Shown: positions 9,757 to 19,976, counted from the stretch's first letter. The stretch is 64,000 nt of DNA from Colwellia sp. M166 (GCF_024585285.1 NZ_CP040755.1:3596001-3660000), one strand, 5' to 3'. Translations and numbers: made by a program. Notes: generated by a model not told the origin, from the sequence alone.

Positions 9757-10629
9757 ATGAAGAGTTTAATAGCGAAGGTTAACTTAAACAAAGCACGGTC
9801 AACAGCAATACTAGCAATGACAAGGGCTAAATCTTTATCATTAGCTGTGTTGTTGCTGCTGAGCACCGTTTTTAGCGCCGTTACAACGGCGCAAGAAGCC
9901 TTGCATCAACCATGGCAGGCTTTATTAACTCAACACGTTTTGCCAATTAATGACGGTCATTCAAGCCAAGTAAATTATGCCGGCATGAAAACAGATCATG
10001 CAAAGCTAACGGCTTATTTAACAGCGCTTGGTAATATTGATAAGCAGACATTTCAGCAATGGCCTGCACCTCAGCAATTGTCGTTTTTGATCAACGCTTA
10101 CAATGCATGGACAGTTGAGCTTATTTTAACGGCTTACCCTGATATTAAGTCGATAAAAGATCTGGGTAGTTTTTTTAGTTCGCCATGGAGTAAGAAGTTT
10201 ATTGTGTTACTTGGTGAAACACGCAGCTTAGATAATATTGAGCATGAGTTAATTCGTGGTGATAATAAATATGCTGACCCACGTATTCATTTTGCCGTTA
10301 ACTGCGCCAGCATTGGCTGTCCTGCTTTGCGTGAAGAAGCGTATAGCGCTGACGAACTAGAGCAACAGCTGACTGAGCAAACGACACGCTTTTTAAGCGA
10401 CAAAAGCCGGAATCGTTTTAATGAAGATACAATGGAGCTTTCCGCTATTTTTAAGTGGTATGGCGATGACTTCAGACAAGGCTTTCGTGGTAGTAACTCT
10501 TTACCTGCTTTTGTATTGCTCTACGGTGAAGCATTGAACTTAACACCAGCGCAACAAGCACGATTAACGTCAGAAGATATCGATACCAATTTCTTGAATT
10601 ATGATTGGGCGTTAAATGCCGTTAGGTAA
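9757..10629 (+). CDS. secreted DUF547 protein
   Basis: Product of 290 residues from the ATG at 9757, chosen because GAAGAGG lies 9 bases upstream; a GTG at 9736 would overlap the previous gene. The N-terminus is a long basic region followed by a hydrophobic core (LSLAVLLLLSTVFSAVTTAQ), a probable signal peptide. The body has DUF547 hallmarks: VNYAGM, LSFLINAYNAWTVELIL and IHFAVNCASIGCPALREEAYSADELEQQL. DUF547 proteins are periplasmic or lipid-linked and of unknown biochemical function; they often sit next to TVP38 and flavoreductase genes, as here. Five bases separate it from the fusion upstream, and a terminator follows. Confidence 0.87.
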   Translation: MKSLIAKVNLNKARSTAILAMTRAKSLSLAVLLLLSTVFSAVTTAQEALHQPWQALLTQHVLPINDGHSSQVNYAGMKTDHAKLTAYLTALGNIDKQTFQQWPAPQQLSFLINAYNAWTVELILTAYPDIKSIKDLGSFFSSPWSKKFIVLLGETRSLDNIEHELIRGDNKYADPRIHFAVNCASIGCPALREEAYSADELEQQLTEQTTRFLSDKSRNRFNEDTMELSAIFKWYGDDFRQGFRGSNSLPAFVLLYGEALNLTPAQQARLTSEDIDTNFLNYDWALNAVR

Positions 10630-10656
10630 AGCGCCGCATTTTTCTAATCGATGTTT

Positions 10657-10705
10657 GAGTCGCCAAAAGAGTCGTTTTTCGACGTCTTTGGCGACTCGCC
10701 TTTTT
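10657..10705 (+). terminator. rho-independent terminator after the DUF547 gene
   Basis: GAGTCGCCAAA at 10657-10667 pairs with TTTGGCGACTC at 10687-10697. Inside, GTCG pairs with CGAC around a TTTTT loop, with a small internal bulge. GCC and five T follow. It separates the receptor/flavoprotein/DUF547 transcript from the ABC transporter genes. Confidence 0.8.
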
Positions 10706-10762
10706 CAGCGTTGTTCATATCAAAGCATCATTGGCTTAACCCTTCAATCTATCGATAAGCTT

Positions 10763-12271
10763 ATGCCAAAAACAAAAAAAACTCATGATTTAAAAGCACT
10801 TTTGGCTAACTTATTTCTGCCGACATTAAAACTTTCCACACGGCTTAGTCTGTGCTTTGCCTTAATGTTTATTACCTTGTTGTCGACAGCATCATTAAGC
10901 TACGCCAACAACTCGCTTAAGAGCGTTTCTACAACAGATGTTAGCATTAGCACTGAAAATAAAGCAGAAGCTACAGCGGATAAAAACAAAGCACAATATA
11001 TTGTGGCTGAAGTAACTAGTGCTAATAATTCTCTGACACAAAAAGAGTGGCACTCGCTCGAAAAGCTAGCAAAAAACAAGGCCGTTTACTTTCACGCTTG
11101 GGGCGGTGATCCACAAATAAATAGCTACATTCAATGGCTTGCTAAACGAGTAAAGCAAGAATATAACATTCAATTACAACATGTAAAACTCACCGACACC
11201 AGTGAAGCCGTTAGTCGTGTTTTAGCAGAAAAATCTGCCGACAATCATCAGCAAGGACAAGTCGATTTAGTCTGGATCAACGGCGAAAACTTTGCATCTA
11301 TGGCAAAGTATCAACTATTAGCGCAAGGTTGGGTTGCACAATTGCCTAATTTCTCGTTAACAAACCCAAGTGAGAATGAGGCAATGACCCGTGATTTTGG
11401 TTTGCCGACTCAAGGTATGGAAGCACCTTGGGGACAAGCATCGTTAACCTTTTATTATACGCCAGTCATTGCACGCAATCAGAGTAGTGCAACAGATAAG
11501 AGTAGCAATGCCGAAAACTTAGCAACCCCAACCGTTTCTTATCAAAACAGTATTCGTCACGCGCCTAAAAATATTAAACAGTTGCTCACTTGGACAAAGA
11601 AAAACCCAGGGCGTTTTACTTACCCAAAACCACCAGATTTCTTATCACTGAGTTTTTTAAAGTATGCGTTGATCACATTAAACCAAGATAAAAGTGAACA
11701 AGTGAAATCGACTTTATATCAAGCAGTAACGCCGCAAAGCCAAGATGATTTATTACCTGCTCTCTGGTCATTTTTAGATGAATTACATCCAAATTTATGG
11801 CATCAAGGACAATATTTTGCGGCCAGTGGCACGGCATTACAAAGGCTAGTTGGTGACGGTGAGATAAATCTCGGTTTTACTTTTGCTGCTGCGCAAATCC
11901 CTGCATCAGTTGATCGCTATAACTTACCTGAAAATACCCGCAGCTTTGTTATGGAAGATGGTAGCTTAAGTAATATCCATTTTGTCGCTATTCCCTATAA
12001 CGCGAGTAATAGCCATGCTGCGAAAGTCGTGGCCAATTTTATGCTCAGTGTTGAGGCACAAGCTAAAAAGCAACAAGCGACAATGTGGGGCGACAGCACG
12101 GTATTGGATGTATCACAATTAAGTCCACAACAACAATTAATGTTTCGCACTGATCAACAACATCCGAGTGCACTGCCTGTCAGCAGCAAAATCATCGCGT
12201 TAAGTGAGCCACATCCTAGTTGGTCAAAGCTCATAAGCCGTGAATGGCTAAAACGTTATGGGGCGCAATAA
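10763..12271 (+). CDS. ynjB: YnjB-type ABC transporter substrate-binding protein
   Basis: Periplasmic solute-binding component of the YnjBCD importer. The open frame extends to 10616, but that stretch contains the terminator hairpin, so the ATG at 10763 (502 residues) is preferred. A long basic N-terminus is followed by LSLCFALMFITLLSTASLSYA, a signal peptide, so ATG 10865 is a further option. The mature protein has AVYFHAWGGDPQINSYIQWLAKRV, QGQVDLVWINGENFASMA and MEAPWGQASLTFYYTPV, typical of YnjB. It lies 3 bases before ynjC. Residues about 95-130 are a low-complexity, S/T/A/K-rich linker. The transported substrate is not established for the family. Confidence 0.88.
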   Translation: MPKTKKTHDLKALLANLFLPTLKLSTRLSLCFALMFITLLSTASLSYANNSLKSVSTTDVSISTENKAEATADKNKAQYIVAEVTSANNSLTQKEWHSLEKLAKNKAVYFHAWGGDPQINSYIQWLAKRVKQEYNIQLQHVKLTDTSEAVSRVLAEKSADNHQQGQVDLVWINGENFASMAKYQLLAQGWVAQLPNFSLTNPSENEAMTRDFGLPTQGMEAPWGQASLTFYYTPVIARNQSSATDKSSNAENLATPTVSYQNSIRHAPKNIKQLLTWTKKNPGRFTYPKPPDFLSLSFLKYALITLNQDKSEQVKSTLYQAVTPQSQDDLLPALWSFLDELHPNLWHQGQYFAASGTALQRLVGDGEINLGFTFAAAQIPASVDRYNLPENTRSFVMEDGSLSNIHFVAIPYNASNSHAAKVVANFMLSVEAQAKKQQATMWGDSTVLDVSQLSPQQQLMFRTDQQHPSALPVSSKIIALSEPHPSWSKLISREWLKRYGAQ

Positions 12272-12274
12272 CGC

Positions 12275-14056
12275 ATGAATAAACCATTAACCAGCAACAC
12301 GAAAATGCACGACAGGCTTTTTAATGCCATCGTAAGCTTCAGTCCCAAATTATTGGTCGCTATATTAGTGTTGCCAGTACTAGGCGGCTTGCTTGGTGTG
12401 ATTTTACCGGCATTTGGTTGGTTACCAGCATTAGATAAAACTCAATTTGGCGTACAAGGCTTTCAGCAATTAATGCAATCACCGGGCATAACACAAATGA
12501 TAGGCTTGAGTTTTTTCAGTAGCCTTATCAGTGGCTTGCTTGCTTTTACTATCACACTGTTATTGTTAGCGAATTACTTTGATAGCCCTTGGTTAGCACG
12601 CATTCAGCGTTTGTTAGGACCTATTTTAGTTATTCCTCATGCGGCAGCAGCCATTGCGATTGCCTTTTTGATCACGCCATCTGGCATGATCGCCCGCTTA
12701 TTTTCACCTTGGTTAAGTGGCTGGCAAAGCCCCATTGATTGGTTATTGCCTCACGACCCCTACGGTATCAGTATTATCATGGGCTTAACGTTAAAAGAGT
12801 TACCCTTTTTATTACTAATGACCTTAAGTGCGATTGCTCAGCCAGATCTCAATATCAAACTACGCGCACAATACCGTCTTGCGCTTAGCTTAGGTTACTA
12901 TCCCATGACTGCATTTTTCAAAGCGGTATTTCCGAACATTTATCCGTTAATGCGTTTGCCCCTATTAGCCATACTCGCCTACGGCAGTGCCAGTGTAGAA
13001 ATGCCTTTAATACTTGGTCCTAATACGCCGCCAACTTTAGCGGTAGCAATTATGAATTGGTTTCATGATGTTGATTTAAGCTTGCGTATCAAAGCATCTG
13101 CTGGTGCCTTATTACAATTGCTGGTGACCGTGTCTGTGCTGATCACTTGGTGGTTATTAGAAAGGTTAACACTTGCGATAAGCTGTAAAAGCTTAAGTAA
13201 TGGCCAGCGCAGCTATGGTGATGCCTTATGGGCTAAAATCATCAATGTTTTTACTGTTTTGCTGATCAGCTCGATTGCTTTAGCATTACTTGGTTTGGTA
13301 TTTTGGTCATTTGCTGGCTACTGGCAGTTCCCCTTAGCCTTACCTGAACAATGGGTATTGTTACATTGGCAATCAGCCTTGTTGCAAGTACAAACGCCAA
13401 TGATAAATTCACTGTCTATAGGTTTAGTCGCCACAAGCATAGCTGTTATTTTAACCTTGCTGAGCCTAGAATATGAAAAACAAAACGGCATTCAACTTTC
13501 ACGCTTTAGCAGTTTAATTATATATCTGCCGCTAATGATCCCCAGTATTGCTTTTCTATTTGGCTTAGTTTGGCTACAAGAAACCTTGCACAGCAAAACC
13601 ACTTTCATTAATGTGGCTTTAGCACATTTATTGTTTGTTTTACCTTACGTATTTTTGTCTTTGGCTACCAGTTATCGTCGACTTGATCCACGCTACGCAC
13701 AAGTAGCCGCAAGTTTAGGTGCCTCACCAGTTAAAATATTTTTACAGGTGAGTTTACCGCAATTGTTAATGCCAATTTTAATGGCGAGCGCCTTAGGGCT
13801 GGCCATTAGTTTTAGCCAATATTTACCTACATTGTTAGTTGGTGGAGGCCGAATTAATACCGTGACCACAGAAGCCGTTAGCTTAGCCAATGGCGACAGT
13901 CGCCGGACAAGTGCGGTTTATGCACTAATACAAATGTTATTACCCGCAATAGCTTTTTCTATTATTTGGTTAGTATCGACACGGCAAAAAAGACAAAAAG
14001 CGCAGGCAAATCGCGATAATAAAACAGCAAGATATATCAGCAAGGCTAACCTATGA
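12275..14056 (+). CDS. ynjC: YnjC-type ABC transporter permease (double domain)
   Basis: Inner membrane permease of 593 residues made of two fused BPD-type transmembrane domains of about 280 residues each, as in E. coli YnjC and iron(III) permeases of the FbpB type. The EAA-type loop of the second half is visible (SYRRLDPRYAQVAASLGASPVKIFLQVSLPQLLMPI), and a weaker one in the first half (RAQYRLALSLGYYPMTAFFKAVFPNIYPLM). At least ten hydrophobic segments. A single polypeptide with two domains fits the single ATPase gene that follows. Its TGA overlaps the ynjD ATG. Confidence 0.92.
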   Translation: MNKPLTSNTKMHDRLFNAIVSFSPKLLVAILVLPVLGGLLGVILPAFGWLPALDKTQFGVQGFQQLMQSPGITQMIGLSFFSSLISGLLAFTITLLLLANYFDSPWLARIQRLLGPILVIPHAAAAIAIAFLITPSGMIARLFSPWLSGWQSPIDWLLPHDPYGISIIMGLTLKELPFLLLMTLSAIAQPDLNIKLRAQYRLALSLGYYPMTAFFKAVFPNIYPLMRLPLLAILAYGSASVEMPLILGPNTPPTLAVAIMNWFHDVDLSLRIKASAGALLQLLVTVSVLITWWLLERLTLAISCKSLSNGQRSYGDALWAKIINVFTVLLISSIALALLGLVFWSFAGYWQFPLALPEQWVLLHWQSALLQVQTPMINSLSIGLVATSIAVILTLLSLEYEKQNGIQLSRFSSLIIYLPLMIPSIAFLFGLVWLQETLHSKTTFINVALAHLLFVLPYVFLSLATSYRRLDPRYAQVAASLGASPVKIFLQVSLPQLLMPILMASALGLAISFSQYLPTLLVGGGRINTVTTEAVSLANGDSRRTSAVYALIQMLLPAIAFSIIWLVSTRQKRQKAQANRDNKTARYISKANL

Positions 14057-14703
14057 GCAATTCTTTTGAGACCAACAGTCTCCAGTTAGAAAACCTAACC
14101 ATAATGCGCGATAAAGCCGCGTTATTATCACTAAATGAAACGATAAAAGGTGGGGAAGTATTAACCATCATGGGTCCTTCTGGTAGCGGAAAATCAACAT
14201 TGCTCAATTGGCTTACCGGTATGCTACCGAAAGGTTTTCAAGCTGAGGGCAGTGTTCATCTCAATGGCCGTGATATAACACAAGTGGCGAGTTACCAGCG
14301 CCACATCGGTTTATTGTATCAAGACGCTTTATTGTTTCCGCACTTGTCAGTAGCCGAGAATATTGCTTTTGCGATGCCCAAAGGTGATAAAAAAGCACGT
14401 GCGCTAAAAATTAGTTTTGCACTGGCTGAAGTTGGTTTAGCCGGTTTAGACAACCGTCAACCTGACAGTTTATCTGGTGGACAACAAGCACGTGTCGCAC
14501 TATTACGGGTATTACTTAGTGAGCCTAAGGCGATACTATTGGACGAACCCTTTAGTAAATTAGATAGCCAATTACGCCAAGAAACTCGTCAGTTAGTATT
14601 TGAGCAAATCAAACAATACCAATTACCTGCTATTATGGTGACCCATGATGAATCAGACGCTATAGCGGCTAATGGTAAAGTTATTCATTTGTCGGCAACT
14701 TAA
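14053..14703 (+). CDS. ynjD: YnjD-type ABC transporter ATP-binding protein
   Basis: ATPase subunit of 216 residues. Walker A is GPSGSGKST; the Q-loop is HIGLLYQDALLFPHLSVAENIAFAM; the ABC signature is DSLSGGQQARVALLRVLLS; Walker B is AILLDEPFSKLD; the switch histidine is in IMVTHDESDA. All motifs are intact. It overlaps ynjC by 4 bases, so permease and ATPase are translationally coupled. Import direction is inferred from the binding protein in the same operon. Confidence 0.94.
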   Translation: MSNSFETNSLQLENLTIMRDKAALLSLNETIKGGEVLTIMGPSGSGKSTLLNWLTGMLPKGFQAEGSVHLNGRDITQVASYQRHIGLLYQDALLFPHLSVAENIAFAMPKGDKKARALKISFALAEVGLAGLDNRQPDSLSGGQQARVALLRVLLSEPKAILLDEPFSKLDSQLRQETRQLVFEQIKQYQLPAIMVTHDESDAIAANGKVIHLSAT

Positions 14704-14793
14704 TGACAGCATGAACGTAGCTCAGGTTTTAGTTTTAGTCCTAGATTTAAATTTAAACACAATAGAAGCACAACATAAGTAAGAAGAAGATCT

Positions 14794-15471
14794 ATGCTAG
14801 ATAAATATATCACTCCCGTTATAAGACCCTTATTACAACCTATCGTGAGTTTATTAGATAAACGCCAAGTAACTGCAGATCAACTAACGGTATTTGGCTT
14901 TATCATTGGCATGTTAGCGGTGCCTTTATTGGCTTTAAATCTATGGTATTTCGCCTTAACCGCTATTGTTTTAAACCGCATACTCGATGGTTTAGACGGC
15001 GCGCTAGCTCGCCATCAAAACAACAGTACCAGTGCCGGTGGCTTTTTAGATATTTGCCTAGATTTTTTATTCTACGCTGCCATCCCATTAGGTTTTGCTT
15101 TGGCGAACCCTGAGCAAAATGCTTTAGCTGCTGCCGTATTATTAGCGGTATTTATTGGCACAGGTTCAAGCTTTTTAGCGTTTGCAATTCCGGCAGAAAA
15201 ATTCAATTTAGACAAACCACAATTCGCTTACAAAAGTTTTTACTATTTAAACGGCTTGACCGAAGGCACCGAAACCATTCTTATCTTTGTCGCCTTTTGT
15301 TTATGGCCGCAGTATTTTTCTGAACTCGCTTATGCTTTTGCTTTCTTTGCTGGCATCACTATTGTTACACGAGTTTATGGCGGCTATCACACGCTAAAAG
15401 CGCACAATCTAGACCAAGCCGACGTTGCCAGCCCAAGTACTGACACAGAAATATCTGGAGCAGATAAATAA
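14794..15471 (+). CDS. ynjF: CDP-alcohol phosphatidyltransferase family protein (YnjF-like)
   Basis: Integral membrane enzyme of 225 residues that would transfer a phosphatidyl or related group from a CDP-linked lipid to an alcohol. The complete catalytic signature is present near residues 66-95: DGALAR, then eight residues, G, three, D, three, D (GGFLDICLD). About six hydrophobic segments. E. coli ynjF closes the ynjBCDEF cluster in the same way. The acceptor alcohol cannot be predicted. It follows ynjD by 90 bases and abuts the next gene, whose ATG comes directly after this stop. Confidence 0.88.
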   Translation: MLDKYITPVIRPLLQPIVSLLDKRQVTADQLTVFGFIIGMLAVPLLALNLWYFALTAIVLNRILDGLDGALARHQNNSTSAGGFLDICLDFLFYAAIPLGFALANPEQNALAAAVLLAVFIGTGSSFLAFAIPAEKFNLDKPQFAYKSFYYLNGLTEGTETILIFVAFCLWPQYFSELAYAFAFFAGITIVTRVYGGYHTLKAHNLDQADVASPSTDTEISGADK

Positions 15472-16257
15472 ATGACCGATGCCAGTTTTCGTCTCAGTAT
15501 ATTCTTCACTATTTTATTAGTCATGCTCGTGCTGGAAAGCTGTTTTCCAGCGCGAAAAAGTAAACTAACGAAACCTGTACGTTGGTTAGGCAATTTTTCG
15601 CTATTAATTTTATCGTCTATCGTCGCCCGATTATTAATTCCTATTGGCGTTGCCGGTATCGCCTTATATGCCTCGACAGAGGGCATAGGCCTTTTTAATA
15701 TCATTAACTTACCGACCTGGCTCAGTATTACGTTCAGTGTTTTGTTATTAGATTTAATGATTTATTGGCAGCATCGAATTTTTCATCTTGTGCCTATGCT
15801 ATGGCGTTTTCACAAGGTTCATCATGCTGACAGTCATATCGATGCCAGCACGGGCTTACGCTTCCATCCGGTTGAAATAGCCTTAAGTATTATATTGAAA
15901 GCTTTAGCTGTGCTGATACTAGGTGTGCCCGCTACTGCGGTGATTATCTTTGAAGTTGCCCTTAATGGTTTCGCCCTGTTCAATCATGCGAATATTCGAC
16001 TACCACGTTGGTTAGAGCTGCCACTTCGCACCATACTTATTACCCAAGTATTGCATCGTATTCATCATAGCCAGGTCGTAAACGAAACCAATAGTAACTA
16101 TGGTTTTAGCGTTAGTTGGTGGGACAGAATGTTTGGCAGTTATAAGTCACAAGCGCAAAAAAGTGATGAAGACTTAGATATTGGTCTTAAAGAGTGGCCA
16201 GCGAAAAATTCGAACGCTTCATTACTGATGTTATTAATTATGCCGTTTAAGAAATAA
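15472..16257 (+). CDS. sterol desaturase / fatty acid hydroxylase family protein
   Basis: Membrane di-iron oxygenase of 261 residues. The histidine clusters that bind the metal are all visible: HRIFH, HKVHHADSH and HRIHHSQVVNETNSNYG. Four or more hydrophobic segments surround them. The family hydroxylates or desaturates lipids; bacterial members act on fatty acids, sterols or carotenoids, and the substrate here is unknown. Its start is immediately after the upstream phosphatidyltransferase stop, so the two are coupled and probably act on the same lipid class. No sign of truncation. Confidence 0.88.
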   Translation: MTDASFRLSIFFTILLVMLVLESCFPARKSKLTKPVRWLGNFSLLILSSIVARLLIPIGVAGIALYASTEGIGLFNIINLPTWLSITFSVLLLDLMIYWQHRIFHLVPMLWRFHKVHHADSHIDASTGLRFHPVEIALSIILKALAVLILGVPATAVIIFEVALNGFALFNHANIRLPRWLELPLRTILITQVLHRIHHSQVVNETNSNYGFSVSWWDRMFGSYKSQAQKSDEDLDIGLKEWPAKNSNASLLMLLIMPFKK

Positions 16258-16330
16258 AGGTCTCAAAAATGTCTTTTAATACGATAAAATCCTTCATTTG
16301 AACGCTTATCTAGTGACATAAAACAAAGGC

Positions 16331-16359
16331 GAGCAATCGCCAATCATTTCGATTATAAT
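16331..16359 (+). promoter_or_regulatory. possible promoter of the lepA operon
   Basis: A perfect TATAAT at 16354-16359 lies about 128 bases upstream of lepA. The hexamer 17 bases further upstream, GAGCAA at 16331, is a poor -35, so this is a weak prediction based mainly on the -10. Confidence 0.3.
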
Positions 16360-16486
16360 GCTAAGAATTTTATTAAACCATTCAAAAGCCATCAAATGCT
16401 AATCAAAGTATAGAAGCTGCTTTGTGGTACTCTAGCAGGCTCCTCAGAGAATAAATCTGCTACAATGACGGAAGAAACCTTTAAAA

Positions 16487-18277
16487 ATGAAGCACATACG
16501 TAACTTTTCAATCATTGCCCATATTGACCATGGTAAATCAACATTGTCTGATCGTCTAATTCAACATTGTGGTGGTCTACAAGAACGTGAAATGGAAGCC
16601 CAAGTACTTGATTCAATGGATATTGAACGTGAGCGTGGCATCACCATTAAAGCGCAAAGTGTTACTTTGGACTATAAAGCGAAAGATGGTGAAATTTATC
16701 AATTAAACTTTATCGATACACCAGGCCATGTTGATTTTTCTTATGAAGTATCTCGCTCTTTAGCATCATGTGAAGGTGCTTTGCTTGTTGTTGATGCCGG
16801 ACAAGGGGTTGAGGCACAAACTGTAGCGAACTGTTACACCGCGATTGAAATGGAATTGGAAGTCATTCCTATTTTGAATAAAATCGATTTGCCACAAGCA
16901 GACCCTGAACGCGTTAGTGAAGAAATTGAAAATATCATTGGTATTGATGCAACCGGCGCTGTGCAGTGTTCAGCTAAAACCGGTATCGGTATTGAAGATG
17001 TTTTAGAAACTATAGTGGAAAATATTCCTGCACCAGAAGGTGATCCAGATGCGCCACTACAAGCGCTTATTATTGATTCATGGTTTGATAACTACCAAGG
17101 TGTAGTGTCATTGGTTAGAATCATGAACGGTCAGGTGAAAAAAGGCGATAAAATGGTGGTGATGTCGACCGGACAAAACCATATTATTGACAAAGTCGGC
17201 ATTTTTACGCCGAAGCAAACGGATACGGGCATATTAAAAGCGGGTGAAGTAGGTTTTATTATTGCCGGTATTAAAGAAATTCATGGTGCACCAGTGGGTG
17301 ACACTATTACTATTCTTAAAAAAGAAGCAGATAAAGCCTTACCAGGCTTTAAAAAAGTTCAGCCGCAAGTTTATGCCGGCATTTTTCCGATCAGTTCAGA
17401 TGATTATGAGAACTTTCGTGATGCCTTAAATAAATTAAGTTTAAATGACGCGTCGCTATTTTTTGAGCCAGAAAACTCTTCTGCACTGGGTTTTGGTTTC
17501 CGTATTGGTTTCTTGGGCATGTTGCATATGGAGATTGTTCAAGAGCGTCTCGCCCGTGAATACGATCTTGATTTGATCACGACAGCACCAACGGTAAATT
17601 ATGAAATAGCTTGTACCAATGGCGATATTATTTCAATTGATAACCCGAGTGACTTGCCTGCGACAAACAATATCGAAGAAATTCGTGAACCGATTGTGCA
17701 AGCCAATATTTTGGTACCTCAAGAGCACTTAGGTAATGTTATTACCTTATGTATTGAAAAACGTGGTGTACAAAAAGATATTATTTATCACGGTAATCAG
17801 GTGGCAGTAACTTATGAGTTACCGATGGCTGAAGTGGTGATGGATTTCTTTGATAAATTAAAATCAACCAGTCGTGGCTATGCTTCGCTTGATTATCATT
17901 TTGTCCGTTTTGAAGCGGCAGATATGGTACGTGTTGATGTGATGATCAATGGTGATCGTGTTGACGCGCTAGCTATGATCACGCATCGCGCGAATTCAGT
18001 ACCACGTGGTCGCATGTTAGTTGAAAAGCTTAAAGAGCTTATTCATCGTCAAATGTTCGATATTGCTATTCAAGCAGCTATCGGTAACAACGTAATTGCT
18101 CGTACTACGGTTAAGCAACTTCGTAAGAACGTAACGGCTAAATGTTACGGTGGTGATATTTCTCGTAAGAAAAAATTACTACAAAAACAAAAAGATGGGA
18201 AAAAACGTATGAAACAAGTCGGTAATGTAGAAGTTCCACAAGAAGCGTTTTTAGCCGTACTTAAATTAGAAAATTAA
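16487..18277 (+). CDS. lepA: elongation factor 4 (LepA)
   Basis: Ribosome-associated GTPase that back-translocates or remodels stalled ribosomes. The 596-residue product has G1 [10 protein letters not shown], the switch I region [12 protein letters not shown]3 DTPGHVDF, G4 NKID and G5 CSAKTG, followed by EF-G-like domains and the LepA-specific C-terminus ([37 protein letters not shown], shown here in parts). Full length. First gene of lepA-lepB-rnc-era-recO; the lepB start follows after 68 bases containing an inverted repeat. Confidence 0.98.
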   Translation: MKHIRNFSIIAHIDHGKSTLSDRLIQHCGGLQEREMEAQVLDSMDIERERGITIKAQSVTLDYKAKDGEIYQLNFIDTPGHVDFSYEVSRSLASCEGALLVVDAGQGVEAQTVANCYTAIEMELEVIPILNKIDLPQADPERVSEEIENIIGIDATGAVQCSAKTGIGIEDVLETIVENIPAPEGDPDAPLQALIIDSWFDNYQGVVSLVRIMNGQVKKGDKMVVMSTGQNHIIDKVGIFTPKQTDTGILKAGEVGFIIAGIKEIHGAPVGDTITILKKEADKALPGFKKVQPQVYAGIFPISSDDYENFRDALNKLSLNDASLFFEPENSSALGFGFRIGFLGMLHMEIVQERLAREYDLDLITTAPTVNYEIACTNGDIISIDNPSDLPATNNIEEIREPIVQANILVPQEHLGNVITLCIEKRGVQKDIIYHGNQVAVTYELPMAEVVMDFFDKLKSTSRGYASLDYHFVRFEAADMVRVDVMINGDRVDALAMITHRANSVPRGRMLVEKLKELIHRQMFDIAIQAAIGNNVIARTTVKQLRKNVTAKCYGGDISRKKKLLQKQKDGKKRMKQVGNVEVPQEAFLAVLKLEN

Positions 18278-18327
18278 TTAACTAAGCATATTTATGTATA
18301 TGCAGTTAAGCGAATTTAGTTAATTAA
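18274..18327. repeat. nested inverted repeat between lepA and lepB
   Basis: TTAATTAACTAA at 18274-18285 is the exact reverse complement of TTAGTTAATTAA at 18316-18327. Inside, GCATAT at 18286-18291 pairs with ATATGC at 18298-18303. The left arm contains the lepA stop codon. A-rich sequence follows rather than a T run, so it is not a standard terminator for lepB-ward transcription; it may be an mRNA processing or attenuation element. Confidence 0.6.
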
Positions 18328-18345
18328 AAAGACAGTAGGAATAAT

Positions 18346-19284
18346 ATGGCAGTTTACTTTTCGATACTTTTAGTCATAGTTACCGCAATTAGCGGTATTA
18401 TTTGGCTGGCCGATAAATTTTATTTAGCACCACAACGACAACTTAAACTGGTTGCTGCGCAAGCACAATGTGAAAGTGATTTAAGCGAAGGAGTCGTTGA
18501 AAAAATTCTTGAAGCTCCTGTTTACATTGATACACCAGTACAAATTTTTCCGGTTATCGCTTTTGTTTTGATCTTACGCTCGTTTATTTATGAACCGTTT
18601 CAAATACCGTCTGGCTCTATGATGCCAACGTTACTTGATGGTGACTTTATTTTAGTGAATAAATTTAACTATGGTTTACGCGATCCGGTCGCTCGACATA
18701 AGTTTGTTGAAGTGGGTTTACCAGAACGCGGTGATGTTATTGTCTTTAAGTATCCGGTACAACCAAAAATCGATTTTATAAAACGCGTTGTTGGTTTACC
18801 TGGTGATAAAATTGTTTATCGTAATAAAAAGCTATATATTCAGGCCGCCTGTCAAGATGCTGACAAAGAATGCCCTAAATTTGAACAAGTGATTCAAGAA
18901 CTGAATAGTGAAGATGAAGCATACGGATTAACACGTTATACCGCTAAAATGCCAAATAAAACTCATGATATTTTGCTTGATGATACTGTATCTGCACAAC
19001 AGCAAGCAGCATACTTTTGTAGTGTAGCTGAAGGAAATATCTGTTTTCAATCAGGCACTAAACAAGATGAGTTTTTGGTTCCTAAAGGACATTATTTAGC
19101 TTTTGGTGATAACCGAGACAATAGTTCCGATGGTCGTTTCTGGGGCTTTATACCAGAAGAAAATTTAGTAGGTGAAGCAGTAGCGATTTGGATGAGTTTT
19201 GACTTTGAACGTACCGAAGCTGACTTCTTGCCTACTTGGATCCCAACCGGCGTACGCCTTTCTAGAATTGGTGGAATTGAATAA
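18346..19284 (+). CDS. lepB: signal peptidase I
   Basis: Inner membrane serine peptidase that removes signal peptides from exported proteins. 312 residues with two N-terminal membrane segments ([19 protein letters not shown] and [16 protein letters not shown]). The catalytic serine is in [15 protein letters not shown] and the general base lysine in [11 protein letters not shown]. The late conserved box is [15 protein letters not shown]. Full length. It follows lepA and lies 2 bases before rnc, the conserved order. Confidence 0.97.
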   Translation: MAVYFSILLVIVTAISGIIWLADKFYLAPQRQLKLVAAQAQCESDLSEGVVEKILEAPVYIDTPVQIFPVIAFVLILRSFIYEPFQIPSGSMMPTLLDGDFILVNKFNYGLRDPVARHKFVEVGLPERGDVIVFKYPVQPKIDFIKRVVGLPGDKIVYRNKKLYIQAACQDADKECPKFEQVIQELNSEDEAYGLTRYTAKMPNKTHDILLDDTVSAQQQAAYFCSVAEGNICFQSGTKQDEFLVPKGHYLAFGDNRDNSSDGRFWGFIPEENLVGEAVAIWMSFDFERTEADFLPTWIPTGVRLSRIGGIE

Positions 19285-19286
19285 CC

Positions 19287-19976
19287 GTGTTACACAACCC
19301 AGCAGCCATCGCGCGATTAACTAAAAAAATAGGCTATAGCTTTAAAGAGCCTAAGCTATTATTACAAGCGTTGACACATCGAAGCGCTAAAGGGTCTCAT
19401 AACGAGCGTCTAGAATTCTTAGGGGATTCGATCTTAGGCTTTGTTATTGCTGATTCTTTGTATCAAAAATTTCCAAAGCATGCCGAAGGTGATTTAACTC
19501 GTATGCGTTCAAGTTTAGTTAAAGGTGTTACTTTAGCTGAGGTTGGTCGTGGTTTTGAGTTAGGTCAATACTTGATTCTCGGACCTGGTGAATTAAAAAG
19601 TGGTGGTCATCGAAGAGACTCTATTCTCGAAGATGCTATTGAAGCGATTATTGGTGCGGTCTATTTAGATTCTGACTTAGCAACATGTCAGGCGCTTATA
19701 CTTAATTGGTTCGAACAGCGTTTAGCTGATATCAAACCAGGCAATGAACAAAAAGACCCAAAAACACGCTTACAAGAATATTTGCAAGGGCGAAAAATAC
19801 CTTTGCCGCAATATGACGTAATTAACACCACGGGGCAATCACATAATCAGCAGTTCACTGTACGTTGTACAACAAGCGTACTTGAGAAGGAAGTGATTAC
19901 TAAAGGCAGTAGCCGACGCAAAGCTGAGCAATCTGCTGCTTTGCAGGTTTTAGCATTAATCGAACAAGCTAAATAG
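19287..19976 (+). CDS. rnc: ribonuclease III
   Basis: Double-strand-specific endoribonuclease for rRNA and mRNA processing. 229 residues. The catalytic signature [17 protein letters not shown] and the second acidic cluster [15 protein letters not shown] are intact; a double-stranded RNA-binding domain follows ([20 protein letters not shown] ... [19 protein letters not shown]). The start is GTG, 2 bases after the lepB stop; no other in-frame start gives the conserved N-terminus. Its stop codon lies within a hairpin (19961-19984) that could itself be an RNase III substrate. Confidence 0.97.
   Translation: MLHNPAAIARLTKKIGYSFKEPKLLLQALTHRSAKGSHNERLEFLGDSILGFVIADSLYQKFPKHAEGDLTRMRSSLVKGVTLAEVGRGFELGQYLILGPGELKSGGHRRDSILEDAIEAIIGAVYLDSDLATCQALILNWFEQRLADIKPGNEQKDPKTRLQEYLQGRKIPLPQYDVINTTGQSHNQQFTVRCTTSVLEKEVITKGSSRRKAEQSAALQVLALIEQAK

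Noticed and set aside
9302..9866. Several minus-strand frames over the flavoprotein and DUF547 genes
   Set aside because: All are shadows of well supported plus-strand genes.
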